Made by a program: the position numbers and the translations under genes
The notes under the pieces: generated by a model
Database searches by the model: none
The model's input: the letters and a program-made list of their open reading frames with translations, nothing else
What the model was told of the DNA's origin: nothing
Part shown: positions 47,123-58,993 of the stretch, in pieces
Numbering within the stretch: position 1 is the first letter of the stretch
How the letters are laid out: the number at the start of each line of letters is the position of its first letter
Assembly: GCA_030704615.1 (NCBI GenBank)
Contig: CM060734.1
Coordinates: forward strand, 44,656,042-44,720,041
Direction: 5' to 3'
Origin: Takakia lepidozioides
Taxonomy: Eukaryota; Streptophyta; Takakiopsida; Takakiales; Takakiaceae
DNA: 64,000 bases

Positions 47123-47195
47123 CGATCACGGTGGGACTCGAACCCACAATCTCCCGCTCCGGAGGCGAGCGCCTTATCCATTAGGCCACGCGACC
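47123..47195 (-). tRNA. tRNA-Arg (anticodon CCG)
   Basis: 73-nt cloverleaf on the minus strand. Acceptor GGTCGCG/CGTGATC with wobble pairs, D-arm GCC-TAATGGATAA-GGC, anticodon stem CTCGC/GCGGG, loop CTCCGGA (anticodon CCG, reads CGG), T-arm GTGGG-TTCGAGT-CCCAC, discriminator G. It has no intron and no encoded CCA, as expected for a nuclear plant gene. The A and B boxes are intact, so it should be functional in decoding Arg CGG codons. Confidence 0.93.
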
Positions 47196-48166
47196 ACTTC
47201 CATAGCCTGCGTGATTAGTAGATAATATTTATACACAGTTTCTCGCTGCTAATGACAACACGCAGTTTCCCAAACTCTCAAAGCTTATATGGTACTGGTC
47301 GTGACGTCGTGACGCTCACAGCTCAGACCTAATGCTCCAGGCGCATATCCAATCACGAAACGTCTGTGTAAATAAAAGTCCATCCTTCCAGTCGGTCCAT
47401 GGTTATAAGTATGGCCCAGCAGACAAACCCCCAACAAAAAAATGGTTTAGTGGGTCTTTGGACGTCTGCTAAAAAACACTGCAAAAAGGTGACGTGCTTG
47501 TCCACTTGCGAAACCAACAAACAGGCTGGAAGGCTCCAGACAGCTTTCCCAATCACACCCTCTGTTAAATATGTAAGTAGCCTTGGAAAGTTGGCATGAC
47601 AATGATAGCTCTTCTGGTCATAATCCAAATTGTCCTAGCAATGGCTCTGAATCTTGACTGAACTTCATTCTGACATACTACCACACTCATATCATCAACC
47701 ATTTTCCGCTCTGGTAAAGGAGGCGGAAACTACCTACAAGGCACAGCTGCTAATCATCACAGTGGCAACCAACCATTCCAACCAACTACTCTCAAAGCCT
47801 CACAAAGGACTTGTAGCAGGGAGACTGATCAGCCAATCTTATGTGCGATCCACCAAAAACACATTAGGTCAGAACTAGTCCCATCAGAATCTAGTCATTC
47901 AGTGTCCTCTCACTCATGAACATGTTCTCTCAAGGCTGTGCAGAAAAAAAGGGGAGACCCTTGAGAATCAGCCAAACTGGAACGAAACTGAAATCAAGCA
48001 CATGATTGTGGACATAACGAAGGATGGACTCTTTTAAATATCAAGTAACTAGCCCCACCACACCTAACACCACCTCACAGAGAACTGGTTCCCACTTCTG
48101 CCATACCCAACTACTCCATCTTTTTCCTGTGTGGGATCATCAAAACCCCATATCATACAGATATTC
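47196..48166. other. Intergenic; 3' flank of the GeBP-like gene
   Basis: No gene recognised. The right part should contain the 3' UTR of the minus-strand gene ending at 48167. Confidence 0.45.
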
Positions 48167-51100
48167 CTACTGCTGCTGCTTGTGAAGCTCTAACGCCTGA
48201 GTCTGCAACCGAATGCCCTCTTGTTGGATCCGAGCTTGTTCCTGCACAAGCTGCAGTCTTTGAAGCACCAACCCCTTTTCCGCCTCATGCTGAGCGTGCC
48301 ACTTATCCTGCAGCGGGTCAGGTCCTCCATTACCAAGAAAGCCCCCACTGCCCATAGGAAAGGCAACATCAAAAACTCCTCCATACACTCCTAACCCTGG
48401 CATGCTGGCACCCGCCTTCACTGCCCCCATACCTGCTAGTACTCCAAGCTTTTCCACTACAATCCGCAAGTCCTCCATGATTTCAATACTTTTTGCCTTG
48501 GATTCATCTACAATTTGTATGCTCTTGGAACGGGCCTCATCGATCAAAAGGATACTCTGGGCCCTTGCCTCTTCCACCATCTTCACACAACTACTCTTTA
48601 CTTCTTGCAGAAGATCCACACTTGAACTTGCTCTTGCAGTGTTTCCATCTCCCTGTCTCTCCCCAGTTGCCATTTCTGTTGCCAATCTGCCTACTGGCAA
48701 GGTATGATAAAAGATGCCATTGTCATTTATGGGACTCTTCCCTTTGAGTACCATGTTAGAATTATCAGCTTGTCCCAGCAGAGACTTGGCTGAGGAAGGC
48801 GGTTGCTCAACGGATTCAGGAACTTGGGATTGGACCCGCTTTGAAACCTCTGGACTATCTTCTCTATCCGAATCATCATCATCATCAGAACTCGATTCCA
48901 CCACTTCACTCTCCTTCACTTGTGTGATCACTGGCTTCCCTTTTGAAGTCTCGGATTCTTTTTTCGGTCTTATTTCTGGTTTGCCTGTTGAATCGTTAGG
49001 AATTTGTTTCTCTGTATTGCTTGGTTTTCCCCGCAATGCCCCAGGATTAGTTTTTGCATCCTCTTTTTCAACTTCTTCGTCTTCATCGTCTTCATCATCA
49101 GTATCCTCTTCCTCTTTGGTATGACTTGAGCTTACCTATAACAAGGACGGCCACGAGTGTACTACATGGTCAATTTCAACAAGAAAGGACCTTAACTCCC
49201 CAAGTTGATGCCCATCTCAGGAAGAGCATTCATACACAGTCTCAACAATCCTCATACATCAAGACTGTATGGCTCAGTTTACATTCACAGTGAAATGAAA
49301 CATCTTTGAAAGTCCAAAGTTTTAAATGTTTCTTCTTCCCACCCAATACATACAGATTTAAAGACAGGTTCCATTATGTTCATTTCTATCAAATTCCAGA
49401 GAGGAATACCCTTGCTTATGGTATCACTTAAGTGCTGCATAGAAAGCATATTTTCAGGGTCCCTCAAGCGGATGGTATGAACATAACCACTTGAAATGTG
49501 TCACTTCAAATAATCACATCCATTGCCAAAATTGACGTCACTTTGATACCCATCTAAAGGCTCCGAGTGACAATTTGTGCATACCACTTCTCTTGAGAGA
49601 ATTTCCTGATGTCAATTTGTAGTTTTTTGCTGCTTGTTAAGGGCCACATTTTCTTTCTTGTCTCCTACTGTCTTTTGTCCAATAAGCTATTTGAGCTTCC
49701 CATGAATGTCATAAAGTTTCATTCTTTCTTTCTCTTGCAAACCCCCTCCTTAACTCTTCCTTCCTTAAACTCGCATAGTCATTCATTGCCCTCTTTTTCA
49801 ATTCAGCACTTTAGGCAACCCCCATAAAATTGACTTGTCAGTTCGTCTTTTGGAGAATTAATCACCATTTACATGCATGTACTTGCATTTGAAAACACCA
49901 AATAACCACGTTCTCAGAGAAAAGATCTTACCCGCTTTTCCTGTGGACCCCAGATCGAGTTCCAGATCTTCCAAAGGGATTCTTCATGTGAGTTTCTCCA
50001 TTTATTCTCTCCAGCCTTCATCCGAGCTGCAAGGATCTCATACCGTCCCTTCATACGCCTGACTTTCTCACATACTTTCTCGATCTGATGGTCTTTTTCA
50101 AACTTTTGAGTGAACGGGAGCTCTTTCAGCAGCTTTTCCCAGTAGCCATCAGTCTTGGAGCTTGGAATGATCACCCCATTCTTCCAGCCCTTCTGCAGCT
50201 GTGTGCAGAGAGACAGTTCCTCATCTTGCGTCCATTGCTGAGGTGGCTTCTTTGGTTTTTGAGGTGTACCCTTATCTTTGTCTTTGTCTTTCTCCACCTA
50301 CAAAAACGTAATGAGACAGTCAGAAAAAAACAAAAACTACTTTTGACTAACATATGATACAGCAGCTTGGGAAAAGAAAGGCTTCACAACTGATGGGCCT
50401 AATAGCCATCATAACCTAGACAGACCATGCCCAGATAACCTCATACACAGAGGACAAACATAATTCCACCAGCATATCTTGCATATAAGCAAAATTGGCT
50501 GTTCCCTACAACACTGACTACTATATATGTCGCGAGGGCATAGTCCCTGTGGCCTACCAACCCGCCAGGCGCATGGGGATATAGAGTATGACTGTCACCA
50601 GAAATTGCAGCCTTAGTGCTAATATTAATTACATGGTCATTGAAGGCTGACTACATCACACCGAGAATTATGTTTCTTCCAGCAGTGCTACTGTGGGCCC
50701 ATCCTCACACAGATGTGACACTCTGGCCACAGTTATAGGAAGTCCAGAGGCAATCTTCACAACTATCTTCACCTCAGAAACTTGATAACACAACAATGGG
50801 CTGCTGATTTGTTACCTCTGCTTTTGGTAGTGCCACAGGCTTCTGAGCATCATTACTTACAACAAGTGGGCTTTCAGATTTCTTCTTGCGGTGAATCTTG
50901 CTATCCTTTTCAAGCACCTGTTTGGGCTGTTTGTCTTTATCTGCCTTTGTGGGTGTGGCAGGTTTCCCCTTGTCTGCTTTTGGAGGTTGCACACTCTCTT
51001 TCACCCTCCCTTGTGGCTGCCCCTTCTCTCCCTTGTTCGATAATGGTGCGGTCTGCACAACAGTCAGTGTTTTCTTTGTCTGCCAAAGATAGGACTAAAG

Positions 51101-52580
51101 GATGCAAATCCCTTGTGATTCACGCACAACTTGCATGACTCTGACTCTCTCTCTCTTTCACATAGGATATGGCCACTAGGCTAGGGGAAACATATTATGA
51201 GTACATCCTCTCTCGCAGGCCACTCTGACCTCATGCGATGTGTTAAGTTTCCTTCCCTCTCAATCTGACCCTGTAAACTAAGCGGAAAGTAGATTTGCAA
51301 CTTGGACTGCCAATGGCTGCACCAGAAGATCTTTAACATGTGCGTGCCACAAACATGAAAAGCCAACAGAAAACACCACTACCCTTACTGTGCATACAAT
51401 GAACTTATTTCGGTTTTTAGCTCAGTTAAACTTAGAGAACTGTACAACTCTCCATCTATTAAGTCTAAGAAAAGAAGACTGCCACTACAATCATTTCAGT
51501 CAAAGATATCACTAACTTGTTCCAGCCGTATGAAGAGAGCCACAACAACCTAAACAAGGAGGAAATATAGGGGAGATATACAAGGGAGACATCTCTTCTG
51601 CTTTGGCTATTGGATTCCTCTATGAGACGAAGTATCTACCACTACACAACTGCTAGAATAAACAACCCAGGCCTCAATTTGTCTACCTTTGAGGGCACAA
51701 GCTTCTGCGGCACAGCTTTCTCTACAACTTCAGGCTTCTTCTTCTTGCTTGAAGGCTCCTCCTTGTCTTTCCCGTTTAGTTCTCTCCCTCGCTTTGCAGG
51801 GCTGGAGGGGACTGAAATTTTTGGAAGCAACTGCCTCCCACATAGAAATTGTGAGTGAAATCAAATCATGTGGAAAAACTGGTGAGGCAGGGTGAGCCAG
51901 AAACTCCACTGTCACAGCTCTCAGCAAGAAAAGTATGATGAGTGTTGTGGAATTAAATTCTTCACCTCTTCAGCTTGGATAATGGGAGGCACTCAGATCA
52001 AATTTCATGAAACAAAAATCGTGTTCTAACTCCCTGTTTTGCTCTGCAACTTCGGGCAGCCCACCAGTCTATTACGCCCAGAATCGAAATAGAACTACAA
52101 GAACGAGTCCGAGTGAAAAGAGAAAAGAAGATGCTCTTAAACTCTCCAGGTATGCAAGCAACACCACCAGAGGAACATTCCTAAGACATCTTTCTTCCTA
52201 AAACCTCCAAACTTGGCACCTGAGAGTCTTGATAGAATTGCATACAAGACTTTTACGACCATGTGACAAGACATAGAAGAACAACTAGATATGCACATAT
52301 CACATATACCAGACAATTCTTATATGCTGCGGAATCATTTACAACTGCAAACAGTTGAAGACATAGGAACACAATCAAAAAGCCGTACCTGCTTCCCATT
52401 AGCTATGCCTTGGGCCCTCATCTTGCTGGTATCAGTGCTCTCATCACTCCCCGACTCAGTAGCATCACTCTCCTCCTTGCCACCTACCTCCTCTGATTCA
52501 TTCTCAGACTCATCTTCCGTGGTCTCATCTTCATCCTCATTGGAGAGTTCTTTGTCTTTCGATGGCAACTTGCTGGCCAT
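48167..52580 (-). CDS. GeBP (GLABROUS1 enhancer-binding protein)-like DNA-binding protein
   Basis: GeBP proteins are plant-specific, nuclear, leucine-zipper-associated transcription regulators linked to trichome, cytokinin and stress responses. Five coding exons, all phase 0 with GT-AG borders: 52389-52580, 51687-51830, 50816-51079, 49932-50297, 48167-49135; 644 residues. Residues 1-64 are Glu/Asp/Ser-rich. 65-200 are Lys/Pro-rich with nuclear-localisation-like clusters (SSKKKKPE, IHRKKKSE). The conserved DNA-binding domain is about 216-318 (QQWTQDEELSLCTQLQKGW ... VCEKVRRMKGRYEI ... SLWKIWNSIWG). An acidic stretch (SSSDDDDDSDREDSPE) precedes an exact three-fold 11-residue repeat (AR-AQSILLIDE type). 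The end is Gln-rich and probably coiled coil (LQRLQLVQEQARIQQEG). The ATG at 52578-52580 follows a spliced 5' UTR. No frame damage is seen. Confidence 0.88.
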
Positions 52581-53785
52581 CTTGGATGACTGCCAACGCT
52601 TTGCTCAGTCCTGCACAGTAGTTACAAGCAATGAGCTTTCAGCAAAGCCACATGTGAAACTGAAGACCAAAAAATAGAGATACTGCATCATTTAAGTTCC
52701 GGAAGGTTGCTTATATTCCCCTCACTAGAGGAGGGTCACTGCCACTAGGGTGCAGACATTATCCATGAAAGTCACTTGATAGGATCCTCTACTTCAAGCC
52801 AAAGCATGTGAAAGAAAAAATGTAGCATACATTGACCCAGGTCAACAAATTGACTCAGTAGAAAGTAACATGCATGATGGCTTCCTCAGCCATCTCAAGG
52901 CAAAAGAAACTGGACATATTGTGACTTCGCAAATGTTATACAAATGTCTGGTTATGTCCCAGTACTAGAAAACCAATTGGTCACTACATACAGCACACCG
53001 GCCTTCATTGTCTGTCTTTCTGTCAACCCAGGCCCTCCCAATTCCATTGACATGAAAAGCCCCAATTATCTCTCCTCTCCTACTCTCTTTCTCGCAGGTG
53101 TCTCTGCCCTATGTTACAATCACAACATCCTAAACCTAATCCGCAGTCAAATAATCTTCTTCGTTGAAGAGACAACGCTCGATGTCACTAAAGCTTACTC
53201 CCAAACGTTAAAATGTCTAGGAGTCCCTTTGGCGTTGCTACCAACTTGCTTGCCAATCGCGGTGACTGTTACCACACCGGAACACTACACAGAACAAAAT
53301 GACGTACTGGAGCAGAGAAAGATGGGCAGTAAGGTGACAAGTAGGACATATGCCATTAGGGCAAGATTCCGGAATCCCAAACAGGGAGATACGGAAAAAT
53401 GCAGAGATCCGCGATTCCAGACAGCAGTCAGCCGGCAGGCCGTGCAGGCAGCGAGAGCCGGCGGGACACGAAATAGCTGAGGGGGACATGAAACCACTAG
53501 GATTTGCTTTCCGTAGAAGGAAATCCAGAGCCAACACAATCGCTAAAACGAGCTCATAAGACAACACACCATACAACAGCTTTGCAAAGGCCCGAGGTGT
53601 GCAGATTCCTTTACTCCTTCTTCACCAGTCACCAACCCTAATAAGCCGCCACGGTGACAGTGTTCTGACGAAAACACATACAAAGCGGACCCAAGGAGAC
53701 AAGCGCAAACGACGATGGAGAGGGAGACAGCGATAGATTACAAAGAAGGATAAAAGAAAAACACGAATGAGAAAAGGGCGCTTAC

Positions 53786-54050
53786 AAGAACCGGTATGCG
53801 TCTGCAAACACAAGGATAGCTAGCGTGCAGCCAGGCTTCTCCTCAAACGCTCTTCTTCTCGGCCTCAGAGACCCCCGCGGGTGAGGTCGTCTTCCTGCGA
53901 AGATCGTGCAGCGTGCGACTCGCTTGTGTTTGGCGGGAGACTTGGCGGCGCCAACGGACACTCCCTGCTCTTTGGCGGGCGGGCAAGGTGAGCTTCTCGT
54001 GGACGAATGATAACTGTCTCCATGCACATGTACCTAAATCATCCTCAGCC
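53786..54050 (-). promoter_or_regulatory. Predicted 5'-UTR exon of the GeBP-like gene
   Basis: Donor TTCTT|GTAAGC at 53786/53785 and acceptor CTGTGCAG|GACTG at 52611/52610 would splice this leader to the coding exon 30 bases before the ATG, leaving a UTR intron of about 1.2 kb (52611-53785). The 5' limit is set from the TATA-like box 25-35 bases upstream. No long conserved ORF is inside. Confidence 0.5.
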
Positions 54051-54074
54051 TGAGTCACAGCCTCCCCCACTTGT

Positions 54075-54085
54075 CATTTATATAC
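54075..54085 (-). promoter_or_regulatory. TATA box candidate for the GeBP-like gene
   Basis: Minus strand GTATATAAATG is a close match to the plant TATA consensus. It lies about 30 bases before the predicted leader exon. Assignment depends on the leader model. Confidence 0.5.
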
Positions 54086-55139
54086 CGTACTTACCTAGCT
54101 TATTAGGCACTTCCGCGCTTAATAATTAATTAAAATAGAATATTATTAGGCAGATTCGTTTTTATTATTTAGGCACCTTGTGAAGTCTGATTCCGGCGCT
54201 ATAGGTTTGTTCCCCTTCTTCTACCAGACTTAATCCTATCTGGGGAATGTAGTCGATAGATGGGCCTGGCAGAGAAGACGGAATCTCACGAAGAGGACGC
54301 AACTGAGTCGGACTTCCAAAACGCATTCATCCACACACTCAAGCACACCGTTACACCAAGCATACACTCGCGTAAGACCAAAAAGCCACCACCTCACTGC
54401 CACAGCAGTCGAGCTTAAATAGTATTAGGTCGTAATCTAATCTTAGTGCTGTGTGGCACTTACATATAGGACAATCAGATGCCCTTTCAGCATAGCCATA
54501 GAAAGAACCCATATCACCCAGATCCATCCTAATCTAATCCTAAACTAGCTGTTAGAATAAGACAACACCTAATAAAAGTCATAAGCTGTTGCCAACTCAT
54601 CCTCATGCGCAAGGTGTAAGTTCATCCAGACTTCATCCAGGCTCCGTCCATCCCTAAATCATCCGGGGCGCATCCCTCCTCCGTTCATCCAAGTCGAAAA
54701 GGAAGGTGAGAAGGAAACTCAGCTCCACATATGTGAAGTTTGTTGGGGCCACTAGAAACTGCGAGTGATGAGCTCAGGAAGAACAAAAATGAAGCCTAGC
54801 CAAAACAAACTACACACCCGACACACAAGGGATGAAAAAACGTAGGGAAGAAAACCTCACCCTGCAAGCTGGGTGGAAGACTAAACATCCCATAGGAAAA
54901 ACCCCAAGTGCTACAATTGGTGCAGAAAATTGTCACGAAATTCAAAAACTACTCTAAAGAAAAATATGTCATGGTCTGATCACGAGCTGTCCGAGCTGTG
55001 GGGGTGAAGATCACCTGATGGTTCTCAACATTCAAACAGGTTAGATCAAAAGTAAGAGTGGATGGAACAAAGTAATGAAACATGAATGGAACTAGCTAAG
55101 TGAAGAGTAGAAGCATGTTGGGGGAGCAAGACATACTAC
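54086..55139. other. Intergenic; possibly retroelement LTR-derived
   Basis: AT-rich at 54110-54180. 54600-54690 has many TCATCC/CATCC words. It could hold the 3' LTR of the minus-strand Ty3 integrase element that follows, but I found no LTR end motif with a target duplication. Confidence 0.35.
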
Positions 55140-56134
55140 CTGCCAGGTAGAATATCAGAGATAAGGTAAGGGCCATCAATCCTATGTTTGGCCTTAGATA
55201 TCTGCTTATCAGGCTGGAGCCTGACACAAACAGACTGGCCTACCTTAAATGACTCAGAATACACAACACGTCTGTTGTAATTCTTGGCCTGAGCAGCTTA
55301 GGCAAACACAATGTTAAATTTAGCTGTTTCACGCAAACTACGTCGTCTAGCATCCATGGAAAGCAAAAAGACTTCTCAATTCTCAGGCTCAGTTGCGGAT
55401 ACCTGCAGCCAGGAGATATGTAAATGAGTTCTACATTTCCTACTATACAAAAGTTCAAAAAGTGAGATTTTGGTACCGGCATGGATGGAAGTCCTATAGG
55501 CAAAGAGAAGAATAGGCATGGTAATATCTCATTCATCAATTAGTGTTCCATTTTTCTCGAGTATCTGGCATATAGTTTTGTTAAATCGTTCTGTCAAACC
55601 ATTGCATTGGGGATTGTAGGGAGCAGTAACGGCATGCTTAGTGTTGAGATTAAACAAGACAATCTCCATAAGTTGGTTGCAGAACTCAGTACCTTGATCC
55701 GTGAGGATTTCAAGAGTGCAACCATGACGAAGCATCACCTTATCAAAGAAGAACTGCACCACCTCATCACTATCCTTAGCAACCAGAGGTCGGAGCTCAA
55801 CCCATTTCGTCAGGTAGTCCGTAGCAACCGCAAGGTATGCATGGCCCTTAGACGTGGATTTAAGGGGTCCAACTAGATCTAAGCCAACCCTGGCAAATGA
55901 TTCAGTCACCGGGATTGGCTGCAAAGGTAAGGGAGCTTCGGTCCTAGGTAGGATGGTTTTAGCATGACAGAGTACACATCTTGCAATGAAAGTACGTGTC
56001 GCATTGGTGACCCATCGTCTCGAGAGCGTCGGCGTGATGTTGAATGTCGTGAGAGTCGGAATGGCTGATCTGGTAGCTGGGTAAGCGACAACTCCAATGT
56101 ATCTGGTTTCTGTGACTGCATACTGCCAATACAA
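55140..56134 (-). pseudogene. Ty3/gypsy integrase with intact DDE triad spacing, 3' part frame-broken
   Basis: Minus strand: CVLCHAKTILP (zinc finger end), RVGLDLVGPL (first Asp), LTDQGTEFCNQLM (second Asp) and NPQCNGLTERFNKTI (Glu). The spacing between the second Asp and Glu is exactly 35 residues. After a stop at about 55529 the reading continues with breaks (MPILLFAYRTS, FKVGQSVCVRLQPDKQ, HRIDGPYLISDI). It belongs to a different family from the chromodomain elements beside it and has no gag or RT in this window. Its N-terminal side merges with a TATA-bearing, LTR-like stretch at 56135-56260. Confidence 0.8.
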
Positions 56135-56267
56135 GATGCAAGAGTGATGGAGGTGTAGCTATATATACTGATGTGTGGTGTTCATCCCTCATTAGCGTGT
56201 ATCAGATACATTGAATGTGGAGTCTTCACCTTGAAGCTAACTTGGCTGACATCATCGTTGTGACGTC

Positions 56268-57232
56268 TTATTGACGTGTAGCTCGGGTCTTAGCTAGATA
56301 TCGTTGATGAAACTCCTGGACTTTGTCATATGCATTGGCAAGGTTGGATGAAGGTTCCCACGTTCGTTCGCTGATGTCGTAGCCTTTTCAATGTACGAAA
56401 TACTCAAGACGTTTATACTTGATGCGAGAGTTTAGGACTTCGTCGACTTCATACTCAATTTCCCGATTGACTTCGACTGGTGGAGGTGGTACGGAGACTC
56501 TTTCCAGAATATTCGATGGATGATACAACTCCAATAATGAAACATGAAAGACTGGATGGATGCGCATACTTCGTGGGAGTTCAAGCCGAAAACTGACCGG
56601 ATTTATTTGTCGAATAATTTTGAATGGTCCCAGACATTGATAATCCAACTTTCTTGATGGTCGCGAGGTTTGTATGTCTCGTCGAAGAAGCCACACATGA
56701 TCTCCGACCTTGAACTGGGGTTGGAGTTGGCGACATTGATCTGCATACTCCTTGTATTGTTTTTGAGCTTCTGCGAGGTGGGATATAAGCTCTTTGTGAA
56801 TCGTAGCAAGATGAGTAGCAATGTTTTCTGCAGCAAGGTTTTCAACAGTCTTCATGTGGAAAGGGTTTGCTCGAGGATGATGACCATAATTGGAGAAAAA
56901 TAGAATTTGTTTGGTCGAAGATTAATGTATAGTGTTGTTGTAGGCAAACTCAGCCAATGACAGAAGGTCCGTCCAATTATCTTGGTGATAATTTATCGTA
57001 CAGCGAAGATACTGCTCCAAAATCTGGTTTACACGTTCGGTTTGACCATCAGTCTGTGGATGATTAGTTGTAGAGAGGTTGATCTTCGTATCCAATATGT
57101 GAAATAATCCCCTCCAGAAATTTAATATGAACTGTGGTCCTCGATCAGATACGATGTCCTTCGGGAGTCCATGAATGCCGTAGATATTATTGAGGAAGAG
57201 TCTTGCAGTTTCCTCGTCGATAAGTGTCTTAT
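56268..57232 (-). pseudogene. Ty3/gypsy chromovirus 1: integrase core, C-terminus and chromodomain
   Basis: Minus strand from 57232: [29 protein letters not shown] (second Asp), [13 protein letters not shown] (Glu, D-35-E spacing), stop and frame breaks near 56910, then FKVGDHVWLLRRDIQTSRPS, LDYQCLGPFKIIRQI, HPVFHVSLLELYHPS and a chromodomain IEYEVDEVLNSRIKYKRLEYFVH. A TGA at 56388-56390 replaces the Trp of the HWKGY core; the remainder KGYDISERTWEPSSNL is intact. The 5' side is cut off by the plus-strand LINE at 57238. Confidence 0.85.
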
Positions 57233-57237
57233 GTTAT

Positions 57238-58964
57238 AGGTCTCCATCTCCCTTCATTCGTGCTAGAGATGGTTAAACTATCTATGTATGGAGACGACAC
57301 TACTCTGCTGTTGGATAACTCGGACAAAGTTAACATAGATAGAGCCCTGCAGACCCTACAAATATTTTGCTTGGTCTCCGGCTTGAAAGTCAACTAGCAA
57401 AAATCTATGGGTCTCCTCTCCTTGCTCCAAAATCAGGCACCTGCTTCCCACTGTGATTCATGGGGGCAAGATATTGGATTACATTGGCTCCAACCGGGTG
57501 AGTCACACACATTGTTGGGCCATCAAATTGGTATAAATCTTACCCAACATAATAGAATGCAAACTATGATTTCTAACCTCAAGAGATCTCTACCTCATTG
57601 GAGTTTTTCCATGCTTTCTATTGCGGGCAGAGCACTGGTGGCCAACCAAGTGCTACTGGCCTCTACTTGGTTTTCTGCCGCTATATGGGATCCAGGTACT
57701 GCAATGGTAAAGGAGATAAAGGCCCTGATTCGAAACTTCATCTGGGGCGCAACCATGCAAACCCCAGTTAGAAGGGCACTCATCTCTTGGGATCAGCTCT
57801 GCCAACCAAAATCCAAAGGGGGACTTGGTATACTTGACCCAACGACGCAAATAAAGGCTATTTTGGCCAAATACCCAGAGCCCTAACTCACCGCCACAGC
57901 CCGTGGAGCAAGCTGATTCAACCTTACCTTATGGGAGCTATGCCTGCTTCTTCTCAATTGTAGGCGCAGTCATGAGGTGGATTGTTCAAGGCAAAAACTC
58001 TCGTGTGCAGCTAGGGTCTCTCCCCTGGCAATCAATGAGGTGCTCCCTAACCCAAAGAATCCCACTAGTCGTGTTGAGGCCATGTGTCAACCCTTCTTTG
58101 AGAATTGTAATATGAACTCTGAAGTGCTTTTGCAGCAACGACCCAAATGGGCTTTCTGGGAGCATTGTGGCTTTACACACATATGAAATATCTCGGAACA
58201 CGATCAGTACATCTTTGAAGCTGAAGTCACTCAGCTGGTTGGCACCAGACGCGCTAAAGCTTGGCCAGACTTGCTTGCAAAAATCCCAGCCTACATGGCT
58301 CCCTTGCTCACAGCAGGTAATGAGACCTGGTCCCTGCCCATATGGATGGCCTCAACTGCCACTGGTTCGAATTCTGCAATTCTAGTTCTATCAGTGCAAG
58401 ATTAGATTGCTTCGGGCATTGCCTTTGCGGTGGACCCAGAGGGTGATTTGCTGGTCAAGGGATATGTGGATGTCAATAAAAATAGCCTACATCCTATAAA
58501 AGTAGTAGATGGCACAGGGAACACCACCCCAACCCCAAATGGGGGTCAAGAATTTGTGTGGGCCCTGCACTCAACTTTCACCTGGTTCCTCTCGTCCCCC
58601 CTGGCTGCTTTGCAGTTCGACCCAGGGGAATGGAGATGGAGGAATGACAAACATTTTTTTTATTTTTTTATTTTTCTATAGTATAAAGCTGGGTTACAAG
58701 CTACCTTGGCCAACGATATCTTTCCACTCCAGATGGGAGCAAAAGTGGGAACACCACCCCAACCCCAAATGGGGGTCAGGAATTTGTGTGGGCCCTGCAC
58801 TCAACTTTCATCTGGTTCCTCTCGTCCCCCCTGACTGCTTTGCAGTTCGACCCATGGGAGTGGAGATGGAGGGATGACAAACAATCCTTTTTTTTTTGCC
58901 TATAGTATAAAGCTAGGTTACAAGCTACTGTGGCCAACGATATCTTTCCACTCCAGATGTAGAT
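57238..58964 (+). pseudogene. LINE family B reverse-transcriptase fragment
   Basis: Plus strand: LSMYGDDTTLLLDNSDKV (YxDD catalytic box, at about 57283), LVSGLKVN, stop, QKSMGLLSLL, then LSIAGRALVANQVLLASTWF, IRNFIWGAT and SWDQLCQPKSKGGLGILD (57407-57886). Broken frames lead to LAKIPAYMAPLL and QFDPGEWRWRN...YSIKLGYKLPWP. The last block is homologous to the minus-strand LINE at 18.9-19.3 kb. It sits between two Ty3 elements and truncates both. Confidence 0.8.
58517..58964 (+). repeat. 230-bp tandem duplication inside LINE family B
   Basis: Copy 1 (58517-58746) and copy 2 (58747-58964) are nearly identical, from GGGAACACCACCCCAACCCC to TTTCCACTCCAGATG. They differ at scattered bases and in the poly-T/A-rich tract. 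The second copy ends where the Ty3 LTR remnant begins. Confidence 0.9.
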
Positions 58965-58993
58965 TCTACCCTGTTACAATCTTCCCCTCTTTC

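Noticed and set aside
52944-53480. 178-codon plus-strand open frame
   Set aside because: Lies antisense inside the predicted 5'-UTR intron of the GeBP-like gene and shows no family signature.
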